Source: Polynucleobacter sp. AP-Elch-400A-B2
GTDB lineage: Bacteria > Pseudomonadota > Gammaproteobacteria > Burkholderiales > Burkholderiaceae
Assembly (NCBI RefSeq): GCF_018688355.1
Contig: NZ_CP061317.1
Location: 1,620,091-1,684,090 of the forward strand
Length of the DNA stretch: 64,000 nucleotides
Reading direction: 5' to 3'
The position numbers were made by a program, and so were the translations under genes. Below, piece after piece: positions 25,674 to 34,811 of the stretch. The notes under the pieces were generated by a model, which was not told where the DNA came from, did no database searches, and worked only from the letters and a program-made list of their open reading frames with translations. Position 1 is the stretch's first letter. Each line of letters opens with the position of its first letter.

Positions 25674-26429
25674 TTACTGCTGAATACTATTAGGGGAATC
25701 TTGAAAGCCGTTCGAGCGAAACGTGAGTACCAGAGTATCTCTATAGCCGTACTGCCCTAAGGGCTGAATGGGGGTAGATTCATGAATCATTCTTTCATCA
25801 TTCATGAGCAATAAAGACCAAGGCTCCGTGAGAGTAAATCGCAAACCAGTAGAACCGGTTGCACTAAAAATTCGGGTCTCGCCACCCTTGACATTGACTC
25901 GATTGATTAAAAAGACAGCTACAAAATCAACGCCATCACGATGAGCCCCCTCAGGCGTTGGTCGGCCAATCCCATCGGTCGTATCGATCCGAAATTGGTG
26001 AGCCTCAATAAACCAGGTATTTACTTGCTTAACGCCATCCAGAATATGAGTCAGTCCCAGTAAAAGAGCATGCCAAGCAGGATCACTAGTGAGCTCAGTT
26101 TGAGAAGGCTCAAACCAACGCTCGATACCACCATGCAGGGCGTTGTAATTGACAGACTGCCAGTGGGCACGATGCGGTACGGTAGCCAAAGATGCCCCCT
26201 TGATCTCAAAACTTGAATGGCGGCGAAAGCGATACCGTCCACCATCCTTAAGATAGGGGTCTCTGGGTAACCCTTCCCAGAACTGAGTGAGATTGCGTAG
26301 CTGATCAAGACCCACATGTGCAATTTGTGTAACATCCTGAGCAGAGACAACTGCAAAACCATCATCTCGTAAAGATTGAACCAGGTCCTTAGCGGGTGTT
26401 AGTGGAGGTAAAAGGCTGGAAAGAGTCAT
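25674..26429 (-). CDS. 2OG-Fe dioxygenase family protein
   Basis: A 251-residue protein of the 2-oxoglutarate/iron dioxygenase type (2OG-Fe_Oxy_2 family). Iron ligands are visible as the HxD motif in AHRDGVDFVAVFLIN, with a later histidine in MIHESTPI and the 2-oxoglutarate-type arginine in TLVLTFR. Related enzymes hydroxylate free amino acids such as isoleucine. Tight linkage to a downstream MFS carrier (six bases) suggests that the product or substrate is moved by that carrier. Confidence 0.78.
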   Translation of the reverse strand: MTLSSLLPPLTPAKDLVQSLRDDGFAVVSAQDVTQIAHVGLDQLRNLTQFWEGLPRDPYLKDGGRYRFRRHSSFEIKGASLATVPHRAHWQSVNYNALHGGIERWFEPSQTELTSDPAWHALLLGLTHILDGVKQVNTWFIEAHQFRIDTTDGIGRPTPEGAHRDGVDFVAVFLINRVNVKGGETRIFSATGSTGLRFTLTEPWSLLLMNDERMIHESTPIQPLGQYGYRDTLVLTFRSNGFQDSPNSIQQ

Positions 26430-26457
26430 GGGTTTATTTTAGGCGTATAGCAATCAA

Positions 26458-27783
26458 TTAGGGATACAGGTTCAAACGGCTGCGCACCTCTCCCACATGA
26501 CCTTTTAAGTCGTACAACTCTTTTGCATCTAGCATAGAAATTTTAATATTACTAATCCTGCGCTCAATATTTTCCAAATCCTTGAGGTTCTTTTCTTTTA
26601 AGTCTGGATTAGATGCATTTCTTTCTACCGCCTTAAGCTCCTCATACACCCGGGATAACTTCAGTCGTAAGAGTAAGCTTTTAGCTGCAGGAATATAGGT
26701 AAATAAGGGAACCAAAATCACTAGAAGTGGAATCACAATTTTAGCGAAACGCCCAATCCATACTGCCGTCCAGAAAGGTAGGTAGCGATGCAATAAAGAT
26801 GGGCCATCCTTTAGATAGATTTCAGCATCTACATGTAAAGGAAAATCAAGGCCAGTTCCAGATGGAAACTCTCCTGGCTTTTGTAAGTAGGAATACGTTT
26901 TTAAAATATCGTAGGTAGAGCTAAGCAACAGCGTTACCAATGCAGGACTAATATCATTCTTACCCACCAAGGTAGCTGTTGCGGCCAGTACCTGAATATC
27001 TTGACGCGGAAGATCATAGGCAATACTGACGATACCACGTGGCACCGTTACCTTTGAGAGAAAAGGGAATAGGTGGACATAAGCTTCAGCCTGCTCAAAG
27101 TTCATTAAGCGTATGCCGGGAGTTTCGTAAAACTTTTTGACTACAGGCGCCTCCGCAGCACTTACCAAAAATACAGCATCTAACTCCCCTTTTTTAAACT
27201 TCTCCAATGCATCAAGTGGCTTTAATTTTTCGGCACGAATATCGCCAAGACTCAATCCACTCGCTGCAAGTAGTTGAGAGGTCAGAGATAGTGTGCCACT
27301 GCCTTCATTACCGATGGATACTCGCTTCCCTTTTAACTGACTCAATAAACCTAAGCGCCCCGATTCACTTGGAAAACTCGACTCTCTGTACCAAACCCAT
27401 ACTGGCTCATAAAACACGCCAGCAATAGAAATAAAATCAGGGTACTTGGATAGATCCGCTACACCACTCTGAACCATGGCAAAGTCAACGCCAGAGTGCG
27501 GATCCTTTAACAGCGTCAAGTTATCACTGGTTCCGCCAGTGGTTCTTAGCTTGAGAGAAATGCCCTCCTCAGCAAGCTCACTTTGGAGCTTTTCACCAAA
27601 TTTCTGATAAAGACCGGTTGGGAAGCCTGTTGCCAATTCAATCGATCTCGGTGGAGGCGGTACGAGCACCCAGAGCGTGGCAAACAGCAGGGCCACTAGA
27701 CCCAAAAAGGCGATGGCAACTGCCGCGGGGTTATAGATATTTTTGCGTATGAAGTTCATCAGAATTCTGCTTGTTTTTGCCAT
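26458..27783 (-). CDS. TAXI-type solute-binding protein with membrane anchors
   Basis: A 441-residue protein whose middle (about 45-330) is a TAXI-type binding domain: IELATGFPTGLYQKFGEKL, then LRTTGGTSDNLTLL and LKGKRVSIGNEGSGTLSLTSQLL. Unlike normal receptors it has an uncleaved N-terminal helix (AVAIAFLGLVALLFATLWVLV) and a second helix near residue 350 (IVIPLLVILVPLFTYIP), followed by a charged, probably coiled-coil tail of about 70 residues. No TRAP permease gene is adjacent. It may be a membrane-tethered sensor or a tethered receptor. It stands alone and is divergent from the SDR gene. Confidence 0.8.
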   Translation of the reverse strand: MAKTSRILMNFIRKNIYNPAAVAIAFLGLVALLFATLWVLVPPPPRSIELATGFPTGLYQKFGEKLQSELAEEGISLKLRTTGGTSDNLTLLKDPHSGVDFAMVQSGVADLSKYPDFISIAGVFYEPVWVWYRESSFPSESGRLGLLSQLKGKRVSIGNEGSGTLSLTSQLLAASGLSLGDIRAEKLKPLDALEKFKKGELDAVFLVSAAEAPVVKKFYETPGIRLMNFEQAEAYVHLFPFLSKVTVPRGIVSIAYDLPRQDIQVLAATATLVGKNDISPALVTLLLSSTYDILKTYSYLQKPGEFPSGTGLDFPLHVDAEIYLKDGPSLLHRYLPFWTAVWIGRFAKIVIPLLVILVPLFTYIPAAKSLLLRLKLSRVYEELKAVERNASNPDLKEKNLKDLENIERRISNIKISMLDAKELYDLKGHVGEVRSRLNLYP

Positions 27784-27874
27784 TATGCCCCGAGCCCAAG
27801 GATCTAGAGCGGAATGAATTGATTTGAATTGTTTCGAGATAAGATGGGGGTTTTAAGGGACCATTAGGACAATC

Positions 27875-28636
27875 ATGAATTCAGCCGCCAACAAAGTAGC
27901 CCTGGTCACAGGCGCTGGAACGGGGATCGGAAAAGCTGCAGCAAAGGCACTGTTGCGAGGTGGATTCAGGGTTGTTCTGACCGGTAGAAATCTGGAGAAG
28001 CTCAATTTAGCCATTCATGATATTGGTGGGAACAGTCAAAACTGCCTCGCAGTGAGCTGTGATGTCGGCAAACCAGAGCAAGTAAAGAAATTATTTGCAG
28101 AAATCCAAAAACAGTTTGGACGCATTGACGTACTCTTTAATAATGCCGGCATGGGAGCGCCAGCCATCCCCATGGAAGAGCTGAGCTACGAACAGTGGAT
28201 GAATGTAGTTAATGCCAATCTCTGCGGCGCTTTCCTATGCGCTCAAGAGGCTATCCGCATGATGAAGGCTCAGTCTCCGCAAGGTGGCCGGATTATTAAT
28301 AATGGCTCGATCTCAGCACATGCGCCCCGCCCGATGTCTGCCCCATACACCGCCACTAAACATGCTATGACTGGATTAACCAAATCTATTGCATTAGATG
28401 GTCGTCCTTTTAACATTACCTGCGGTCAGATCGATATCGGTAATGCCGGTACTGAAATGACCATCCCTATGGCTGCCGGCATTTTGCAACCAGATGGCTC
28501 AAAAAAGGTTGAGCCACTCATGGATGTGGATCATGTTGGGCAAGCCGTCCTGCAGATGGCTCAACTGCCTTTAGAGAGCAATATTCTGTCGATGACTATC
28601 ATGGCAAGTAATATGCCATTTGTTGGTCGGGGCTAA
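27875..28636 (+). CDS. SDR family oxidoreductase
   Basis: A classical short-chain dehydrogenase/reductase of 253 residues. The cofactor motif TGAGTGIGKAA is near residue 13, NNAG near 90, the catalytic serine in NGSISAH near 147, and YTATKHA near 160. The presence of an arginine in the loop after strand 2 (LTGRNLEKL) suggests NADP preference. AGGA precedes the start. The substrate is unknown. Its stop codon is immediately next to the stop of the convergent ccmI. Confidence 0.87.
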   Translation: MNSAANKVALVTGAGTGIGKAAAKALLRGGFRVVLTGRNLEKLNLAIHDIGGNSQNCLAVSCDVGKPEQVKKLFAEIQKQFGRIDVLFNNAGMGAPAIPMEELSYEQWMNVVNANLCGAFLCAQEAIRMMKAQSPQGGRIINNGSISAHAPRPMSAPYTATKHAMTGLTKSIALDGRPFNITCGQIDIGNAGTEMTIPMAAGILQPDGSKKVEPLMDVDHVGQAVLQMAQLPLESNILSMTIMASNMPFVGRG

Positions 28637-29833
28637 TTAAGGCCTAATCTGTCCAATGATGAGGCGGGCATTAGCAGTACCCACCTTGATTGTTTGCGGC
28701 TCAGATATCAAATCGCCAGATTCTGGCATTGCCATTCCTGTTTTAGAAATGCGCACCTCAACTGACACTTCAAACATTTGAGAAATCAATGCATTGGGAC
28801 TCATTGCCAAATCATCATTCAAAACAAAGTTGATTGGGAATGCAGTAACCGGGGTTTTGAGAACAGCCACTGGCATACGCTCACCTGGCTTACGGGCGAT
28901 CACCATCAAAACATCACCTGGTTTAATTTTAGACTTCAGTTCTGGCGCAATCTCTACTTGCCCAGTTACGCCTACACCTTGATTGCTAATGACTGGCTTA
29001 CTAGCCGGCGCAAGGCCACCCTTGCTACGCGCCTCTGCAATAGAAGCTGCGATTGCACGCGCCTCTTCGGACTCGGCGGGCAATTGCTTTGCCAGCCTCT
29101 CCCAAGACTGCACTGCAGCCTTATAATTCTGCACATTAAAAGCAGCAGTTCCAGAAAGCCAAAGAGCTAATAAATTATTTGGGTCTTGGGCTAATGCCTT
29201 ATTAATGAGTTGCTGTGGCTTACCAGCAAAATTACCATTTGCATTAGCCGCCAATACATCAGCATAATCAGCCAATAATTGCGGGTCCGAATCAACAAAA
29301 GAGCCGGCACGAGCATAGGCATTTGCAGCCTCAGTATTGCGACCCAAAATCCGATAGGAGCGAGCTAGCATAGCCCAACCCTTGAGATTGTCAGGCTCTT
29401 TATCCATCTTAGCGGCAAACTCGTCAACCATCTTTTCAACCGACTCTTGAGTCATCGGCTTCTCAGCGCTCTTTTGGGCAATCTGAGCAGCATCACCAAG
29501 GTAGAAATAGAAACCCGCCGAGAGTGTTGCCACAAAAAGACAAATCCCAATAATAGTTTTTTTAGGAGAGCCCAGTACTGCATGATCATCGGCTTCATCC
29601 GTATCCTGAAAAAGCCGCTGACGCATTTCTGCATGAGTCTGCTCATAGCTATGGCTATCTACAGTACCCGCCATACGATCAGCCTCGAGCTTATCAAGCT
29701 CTTCTCGGTAGATAGCTGCATTCATCTGACGACGCGAGGTTGAGGATTCTTTTGCAGGAAAAAATAATGGGCGTAATAACAGCACCAAGACTAGGATCAA
29801 CAAAAGAAGAGCGGAGATTACAAAACTAGTCAT
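28637..29833 (-). CDS. ccmI: c-type cytochrome biogenesis protein CcmI
   Basis: The apocytochrome c chaperone of the Ccm haem lyase complex, 398 residues. It starts with a membrane helix, then the family's YREELDKLEADRMAGT segment, a second helix (IIGICLFVATLSAGFYFYLG), TPR repeats (GWAMLARSYRILGRNTEAANAYARA and following) and a C-terminal periplasmic domain. It holds the C-terminus of apocytochromes for haem attachment. It is the last gene of the ccm operon, one base after ccmH. Confidence 0.92.
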   Translation of the reverse strand: MTSFVISALLLLILVLVLLLRPLFFPAKESSTSRRQMNAAIYREELDKLEADRMAGTVDSHSYEQTHAEMRQRLFQDTDEADDHAVLGSPKKTIIGICLFVATLSAGFYFYLGDAAQIAQKSAEKPMTQESVEKMVDEFAAKMDKEPDNLKGWAMLARSYRILGRNTEAANAYARAGSFVDSDPQLLADYADVLAANANGNFAGKPQQLINKALAQDPNNLLALWLSGTAAFNVQNYKAAVQSWERLAKQLPAESEEARAIAASIAEARSKGGLAPASKPVISNQGVGVTGQVEIAPELKSKIKPGDVLMVIARKPGERMPVAVLKTPVTAFPINFVLNDDLAMSPNALISQMFEVSVEVRISKTGMAMPESGDLISEPQTIKVGTANARLIIGQIRP

Positions 29834-29834
29834 G

Positions 29835-30323
29835 TTATTTTTCTATTGAACTGGACTTGGCATTCTGAAGTAGCGCATCAATGCGATGATTATCTTCTTC
29901 AGAAAGCGTGGTACTGGGCATAGCCTGATTTCTGCGACGCAGATATACCAGCAAGCCAATAATTCCTGCGAGCAAAATTACAAAAGGGCCTATCCATAAG
30001 AGCCAGGTGATTGGCTTCACAGGCGGGCGATATAGGACGAAGTCGCCATAACGCTCCACCATAAAATTCCGAATTTGCTCGTCTGTCTTACCCTCATTAA
30101 TCAGGATGCGAATTTCTCGGCGCAAGTCATTTGCTAAATCAGAGCGTGAGCCGGCAAGGGATTCATTCTGACAAACTAAGCAGCGCATTTCTTCTGAAAT
30201 CACAATAAGACGCTGCTCGGTGACCGGGTCATCAGCTAACGGGACTGCATCCTTAGCGGTTGCACCGATAGAGCACAACACGGTAAAAGTAAGCAAGAGG
30301 GATTGAAGCGTCTTTCTCAACAT
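29835..30323 (-). CDS. ccmH: cytochrome c-type biogenesis protein CcmH
   Basis: A 162-residue thiol-disulfide protein with a signal peptide, the redox motif RCLVCQNESLAGS and two hydrophobic segments toward the end (WLLWIGPFVILLAGIIGLLVYL). It keeps the CxxCH cysteines of apocytochrome c reduced for haem ligation. It has the short form, separate from CcmI, unlike the fused protein of E. coli. It overlaps ccmG by one base. Confidence 0.93.
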   Translation of the reverse strand: MLRKTLQSLLLTFTVLCSIGATAKDAVPLADDPVTEQRLIVISEEMRCLVCQNESLAGSRSDLANDLRREIRILINEGKTDEQIRNFMVERYGDFVLYRPPVKPITWLLWIGPFVILLAGIIGLLVYLRRRNQAMPSTTLSEEDNHRIDALLQNAKSSSIEK

Positions 30324-30847
30324 TATTTGAGCTCATCTAATAAAGGAATGATCTTCTTACGAAGTAATTCCATCGTGATCGGTCCTATATGTTTAAACCG
30401 AATAACACCAGCTTTGTCAATTACGTAGGTCTCTGGAACGCCATAGACACCATAATCAATACCTACTCGGCCATTGGCATCAAAAGCTGATAATAGATAC
30501 GGATTGCCTTGACGAGCAAGCATGGCTATTGCGTCGTCACGCTTATCTTTGTAATCCAATCCAATAATTGGTGCCACTTGCAATTTACCCAGCTCAACAA
30601 GAACGGGGTGCTCCTCACGGCAAGCAACACACCAAGAAGCCCAGACATTCAAAATCCAAGGCTTACCTTTCATACTCTCTGGTGAAAATATTTTTTGAGG
30701 ATCTGCCAGTTGAGGCACTTCAAAGGCAGGCGCCTGCTTACCAATTAGTGGCGACGGTATTTCCTGTGGATCACGATTTAAACCTACCGCTAAAAATCCA
30801 ACCAAAATGACAAACAAAATCAGTGGGATTAAAAACTTGGCTTTCAT
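30323..30847 (-). CDS. ccmG: thiol:disulfide interchange protein CcmG (DsbE)
   Basis: A membrane-anchored periplasmic thioredoxin-like protein of 174 residues. One N-terminal helix is followed by a thioredoxin fold with the redox motif WASWCVACREEHP and the cis-proline region YGVYGVPETYVID. It passes reducing power to CcmH and apocytochrome c. It overlaps ccmF by four bases. Confidence 0.93.
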   Translation of the reverse strand: MKAKFLIPLILFVILVGFLAVGLNRDPQEIPSPLIGKQAPAFEVPQLADPQKIFSPESMKGKPWILNVWASWCVACREEHPVLVELGKLQVAPIIGLDYKDKRDDAIAMLARQGNPYLLSAFDANGRVGIDYGVYGVPETYVIDKAGVIRFKHIGPITMELLRKKIIPLLDELK

Positions 30848-32763
30848 GCTGCTACCTTCTTCAACTTCATGCGATAGCGCTTATCGGACATCGCCAGCAA
30901 ACCACCTAGAGCCATCAATACACAACCGCCCCAAATCCAATCAACAAAAGGTTTGTAATACACTCGGACTGCCCAGGCTTTGTCATCCAACTCTTCGCCC
31001 AATGAAATATAGATATCTCTAGTAAGACTCGCATCAATCGCCGCCTCAGTCATAGGCATCGTTGATGAAAAATAATTACGCTTTTCTGGGTACATCGTCG
31101 CTTCCAGCTTCCCATTGCGAGTTAATAAGAAAGTACCTTGCATCGCTTTATAATTCGGTCCAGGAACAGGTCTTACACCCTGAAGCTGAATGTCGTAGCC
31201 GCCGACACTCACACTTTCACCAGCGAGCATACGCACATCTTTCTCCTCTTGATAGGCACCCACCATGGTGACACCAATCGTAAAGACTGCTATCCCCAAA
31301 TGCGCTACCTGCATACCAATAAATGAACGTGTTGGTTTGCCTGCTTTTGCTTGGCGAATAATTTGTAGTACGCCAGAAGTAATCACCCAGAAAGCCAGTA
31401 AGAAACCAAGGCTACTGAGCCAAGTAAATGCACCCATCGCAAACGAAATTAAAGCTGCAGCAATCACTGCGACTAGGGCAGCAATCCACAAGCGCTTAAT
31501 CACATCTAGGAGATTAGAGTTCTTCCAGCTTGTCCAAGGCCCAACCCCCATCAGCACTAATAAAGGGATCATGATGGGCACAAAGACGCTATTGAAATAT
31601 GGAGGCCCTACTGAGATCTTGCCTAAATGTAGCGCATCAATCAGCAAAGGGTAAAGAGTGCCTAAGAGTACTGATGCAGCAGACACTACTAAGAAAACGT
31701 TGCCAAGCAAGATAAAGGTTTCACGCGATGTTAGGCTGAACTTACCGCCAAGGGTACTTTTGGGAGCGCGCCAAGCGTAAAGCGTTAAAGAAGAGCCCAC
31801 CACCAGAACCAGGAAAATCAAAATAAAGACGCCACGCGTAGGGTCAGTTGCGAATGCATGTACTGAAGTGAGCACCCCAGATCGAACTAAGAAGGTTCCC
31901 AAAAGTGATAGTGAGAAAGCAGTAATGGCTAGCAACACCGTCCAACTCTTAAAGCCCCCACGCTTTTCGGTGACCGCAAGCGAATGAAGCAAGGCGGTAC
32001 CAACCAGCCAAGGGATGAATGATGCGTTCTCCACGGGATCCCAGAACCACCAGCCACCCCAACCGAGTTCGTAATAAGCCCACCAAGAACCCAGTGCAAT
32101 ACCGAGAGTCAGAAATATCCAAGCAGCCGTTGTCCATGGACGTGACCAGCGCGCCCAAGCAGCATCTAGACGGCCGGATAATAAAGAAGCAATAGCAAAT
32201 GCAAACGCTACTGAGAAGCCAACATATCCCATATATAACATTGGCGGATGAAACACTAAACCTGGATCTTGTAGGAGTGGATTTAAAGATCGTCCATCCT
32301 GAGCGGCTGGCAGCAGCCTTTCAAAGGGATTGGAGGTGGCGAGCACAAACAATAATAGACCGGTGGTCACCAAACCCAATACGCCGATTACACGCGCCAC
32401 CATAAATTCATCTAGCGCTTTAGAAAGCTGCGCCACTAAAAAAGTCCAGGTAGACAATAAGAAGATCCAGAGTAACAAGGAACCCTCATGACCACCCCAT
32501 ACAGCACCTAAGCGGTAAATGACGGGCATTTGCGAATTGGAATGCTCTGCCACATAAAGAACAGAAAAATCATTCGAGTAAAAACTCCATGCCAAAATCA
32601 CAAACGCGATAGCAAGCAATAGGAAAGTGGTTTGCGCAGCCGGCCTCGCCAACAAAATCCATTCACGGCGGCTTTGATGTGCACCGACCAACGGAAGTGT
32701 CCCTTGAATAATGGCGACACATAGGGCCAGTATGAGTGCGTAATGCCCAAACTCAGGAATCAT
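30844..32763 (-). CDS. ccmF: haem lyase subunit CcmF
   Basis: The large haem lyase subunit, 639 residues and about fifteen helices. The haem-handling WWD motif is clear in LGWGGWWFWDPVENASFIPWL near residue 235. Conserved histidines occur in VWGGHEGSLLLW and LVFHPPMLYMGYVG. With CcmH and CcmI it attaches haem from holo-CcmE to cytochromes c. Confidence 0.95.
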   Translation of the reverse strand: MIPEFGHYALILALCVAIIQGTLPLVGAHQSRREWILLARPAAQTTFLLLAIAFVILAWSFYSNDFSVLYVAEHSNSQMPVIYRLGAVWGGHEGSLLLWIFLLSTWTFLVAQLSKALDEFMVARVIGVLGLVTTGLLLFVLATSNPFERLLPAAQDGRSLNPLLQDPGLVFHPPMLYMGYVGFSVAFAFAIASLLSGRLDAAWARWSRPWTTAAWIFLTLGIALGSWWAYYELGWGGWWFWDPVENASFIPWLVGTALLHSLAVTEKRGGFKSWTVLLAITAFSLSLLGTFLVRSGVLTSVHAFATDPTRGVFILIFLVLVVGSSLTLYAWRAPKSTLGGKFSLTSRETFILLGNVFLVVSAASVLLGTLYPLLIDALHLGKISVGPPYFNSVFVPIMIPLLVLMGVGPWTSWKNSNLLDVIKRLWIAALVAVIAAALISFAMGAFTWLSSLGFLLAFWVITSGVLQIIRQAKAGKPTRSFIGMQVAHLGIAVFTIGVTMVGAYQEEKDVRMLAGESVSVGGYDIQLQGVRPVPGPNYKAMQGTFLLTRNGKLEATMYPEKRNYFSSTMPMTEAAIDASLTRDIYISLGEELDDKAWAVRVYYKPFVDWIWGGCVLMALGGLLAMSDKRYRMKLKKVAA

Positions 32764-33194
32764 TATTTATTTCCATTTTTTTGAGCTTGCTCTAAAGCAT
32801 GCTTAGCCTCTGGAGGCATATAGTTTTCATCGTGCTTAGCCAATACTTCACTCGCAACGAATTTTCCACTTGGATCAAGGCGACCTTGAATGACTGCGCC
32901 CTTACCCTCTTTAAACAAATCCGGAAGAATGCCAGTGTAGGCCACCGAAATATCTTTCACCATATCAGTAATGACAAAGTTCACTGTTAAACCATCTCGC
33001 TTAACCGATCCATCCTTGACCATGCCACCAATGCGGAAGACTTGACCAGCTGGTGACTTACCAGCAGCCACCTCACTCGGGGTGACATACAGCGCAATAT
33101 TGCTATTGAGGGCATTCAAAATTAATACTGCTGCAATACTGATGACAATCAGTGCGCCAACAATAATGGCAGCTCGCTTATATCTTGGTTTCAC
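32763..33194 (-). CDS. ccmE: cytochrome c maturation protein CcmE
   Basis: The periplasmic haem chaperone, 143 residues. One N-terminal helix is followed by a beta-barrel domain, and the haem-binding histidine lies in LAKHDENYMPPE, the signature of the family (with the tyrosine that coordinates haem). It overlaps ccmD by four bases and ccmF by one. Confidence 0.94.
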   Translation of the reverse strand: MKPRYKRAAIIVGALIVISIAAVLILNALNSNIALYVTPSEVAAGKSPAGQVFRIGGMVKDGSVKRDGLTVNFVITDMVKDISVAYTGILPDLFKEGKGAVIQGRLDPSGKFVASEVLAKHDENYMPPEAKHALEQAQKNGNK

Positions 33195-33379
33195 TTGCTA
33201 CCTTTTTGATCAAACTGCTCCGCTAAAACTTCACGTTGCAGTCTGCGTACGATGGTCTTATGGCGCGCTCGAACAGCCAGGGGCTCTAATAAGAACACCA
33301 AAGCACAGGCACCAAAGCTGCACCATACATAGAGGGCATAACCACCCATGGCAAAGAATTCAGCCGAACTATTCCACAT
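33191..33379 (-). CDS. ccmD: haem exporter protein CcmD
   Basis: A 62-residue single-helix protein with MGGYALYVWCSFGACALVF and a basic C-terminal region, the usual CcmD pattern. It helps release holo-CcmE from the CcmABC complex. Its position between ccmC and ccmE, with one- and four-base overlaps, is canonical. Confidence 0.9.
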   Translation of the reverse strand: MWNSSAEFFAMGGYALYVWCSFGACALVFLLEPLAVRARHKTIVRRLQREVLAEQFDQKGSK

Positions 33380-34149
33380 TACTGCTTTACCTCATTTAAT
33401 TGCCTAACCCAATCAGTATGAGCCTCGCGCTCCAAAATGATGGCGCGCACACGCATTAACCCTACTGCAATTGAGTACATCCATAAGCATAAAGCCATTA
33501 AGAACATCCCCCAAAGCATGGTCTGAGCCATGGCTGGTGCTTTAGTTAGCGAAACGGAGGCGCCTTGATGCAAGGTATTCCACCATTTCACTGAAAAATA
33601 AATAATAGGTACATTCACCACGCCTACCAAGGCGAGGATCGCGCCCGCTTTATCGGCACGGCGGACATTATCAATCGAGGCCTGCAGGGCGATAAAACCG
33701 AGATACAAAAACAGTAGGATTAATTCCGAAGTTAAGCGCGCATCCCATACCCACCAAGCGCCCCACATCGGCTTGCCCCAAAATGCACCAGTCCACAGGG
33801 ATAAGAAAGCCATCCAGGCACCAATCGGGGCCAGAGCCTGAGCCATCATGGCTGATAGACGAGTATTCAATATCAGACCTAATCCCGCCCATGCAGCCAT
33901 CACCACATAGATGAACATGGACATCCACGATACGGGCACATGAACAAAAATAATGCGGTATCCCTGACCTTGGACTGCATCTACTGGCGCCACAAAGAAA
34001 CTCACCCACAAGCCGGCAACTCCAAAAATAATGGTGAGCACCCAGAACCAAGGAATCATTTTTCCAGCCAGTGGATAAAAAGCACTCGGACTCGAGAATT
34101 TGAACCAGCTCATTACGTGACTAGAAGATAAATTGTTTACATTACTCAT
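33379..34149 (-). CDS. ccmC: haem ABC transporter permease CcmC
   Basis: A six-helix membrane protein of 256 residues with the WWD-type motif WGAWWVWDARLTSELILL near residue 130 and conserved histidines (FVHVPVSWMSMF and WNTLHQGAS). It loads haem onto CcmE. It overlaps ccmB by four bases. Confidence 0.94.
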   Translation of the reverse strand: MSNVNNLSSSHVMSWFKFSSPSAFYPLAGKMIPWFWVLTIIFGVAGLWVSFFVAPVDAVQGQGYRIIFVHVPVSWMSMFIYVVMAAWAGLGLILNTRLSAMMAQALAPIGAWMAFLSLWTGAFWGKPMWGAWWVWDARLTSELILLFLYLGFIALQASIDNVRRADKAGAILALVGVVNVPIIYFSVKWWNTLHQGASVSLTKAPAMAQTMLWGMFLMALCLWMYSIAVGLMRVRAIILEREAHTDWVRQLNEVKQ

Positions 34150-34811
34150 TCGATAGCAATCTTTACAGCGCTCGCACTAACCCAAGGTACAAATGCTAAT
34201 GCCAAAATCAATAAAGCGCCTAACAGTGAAAAATGCCCCGTGATATCCAGTCCTACACTGCTAGCGTATACGGCACCTGCCCCAAAGATTAACACCGGAA
34301 TATAGAGCGGCAAGATCAGCAGGCTCATCAATACGCTACCACCCCTCACCCCAAGAGTGAGGGCCGCCCCAACCGAGCCAAGCAATGATAAAACAGGTGT
34401 TCCGAGCAATAAGGCTGCCATCAGCACTTTTAAAGACTGGGCATCTAAGTCAAACTGAATACCGATCACCGGCGCCAATAAAACCAAGGGTAGGCCACAC
34501 ACCAGCCAATGGGCGACGATCTTACCAAACACTAAGGCAGTAAATGAATTCGGGGACAAGACCAGTTGCTCTAGGGTGCCGTCTGCATAATCCGCTGCAA
34601 ACATCCGCTGCAAACCCAGCAAGGTTGAGAGTAAGGCCGCAACCCAAATCACGCCAGGCGCAATCTTTCTCAGCAAGGCAGTATCAGCACCAATCCCCAA
34701 TGGAAATAAGCTCGTCACAATGACAAAGAAGAATAAGGCAGTAAGGACCTCGCTCTTGCGACGCATCACTAACAATAGATCGCGATGAATAATGGCAATA
34801 AAGGCGTTCAT
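34146..34811 (-). CDS. ccmB: haem exporter protein CcmB
   Basis: The ABC-type membrane subunit of the CcmABCD complex, 221 residues with six helices. It has the conserved DYADGTLEQLVLSP segment after helix 2 and LPLYIPVLIFGAGA later. ATP hydrolysis by CcmA with CcmB releases haem-loaded CcmE. It overlaps ccmA by four bases. Confidence 0.93.
   Translation of the reverse strand: MNAFIAIIHRDLLLVMRRKSEVLTALFFFVIVTSLFPLGIGADTALLRKIAPGVIWVAALLSTLLGLQRMFAADYADGTLEQLVLSPNSFTALVFGKIVAHWLVCGLPLVLLAPVIGIQFDLDAQSLKVLMAALLLGTPVLSLLGSVGAALTLGVRGGSVLMSLLILPLYIPVLIFGAGAVYASSVGLDITGHFSLLGALLILALAFVPWVSASAVKIAIE

Noticed and set aside
27835..27860. Possible Fnr box upstream of the SDR gene
   Set aside because: Only the first half, TTGAT, fits; the second half has too few matches to ATCAA.
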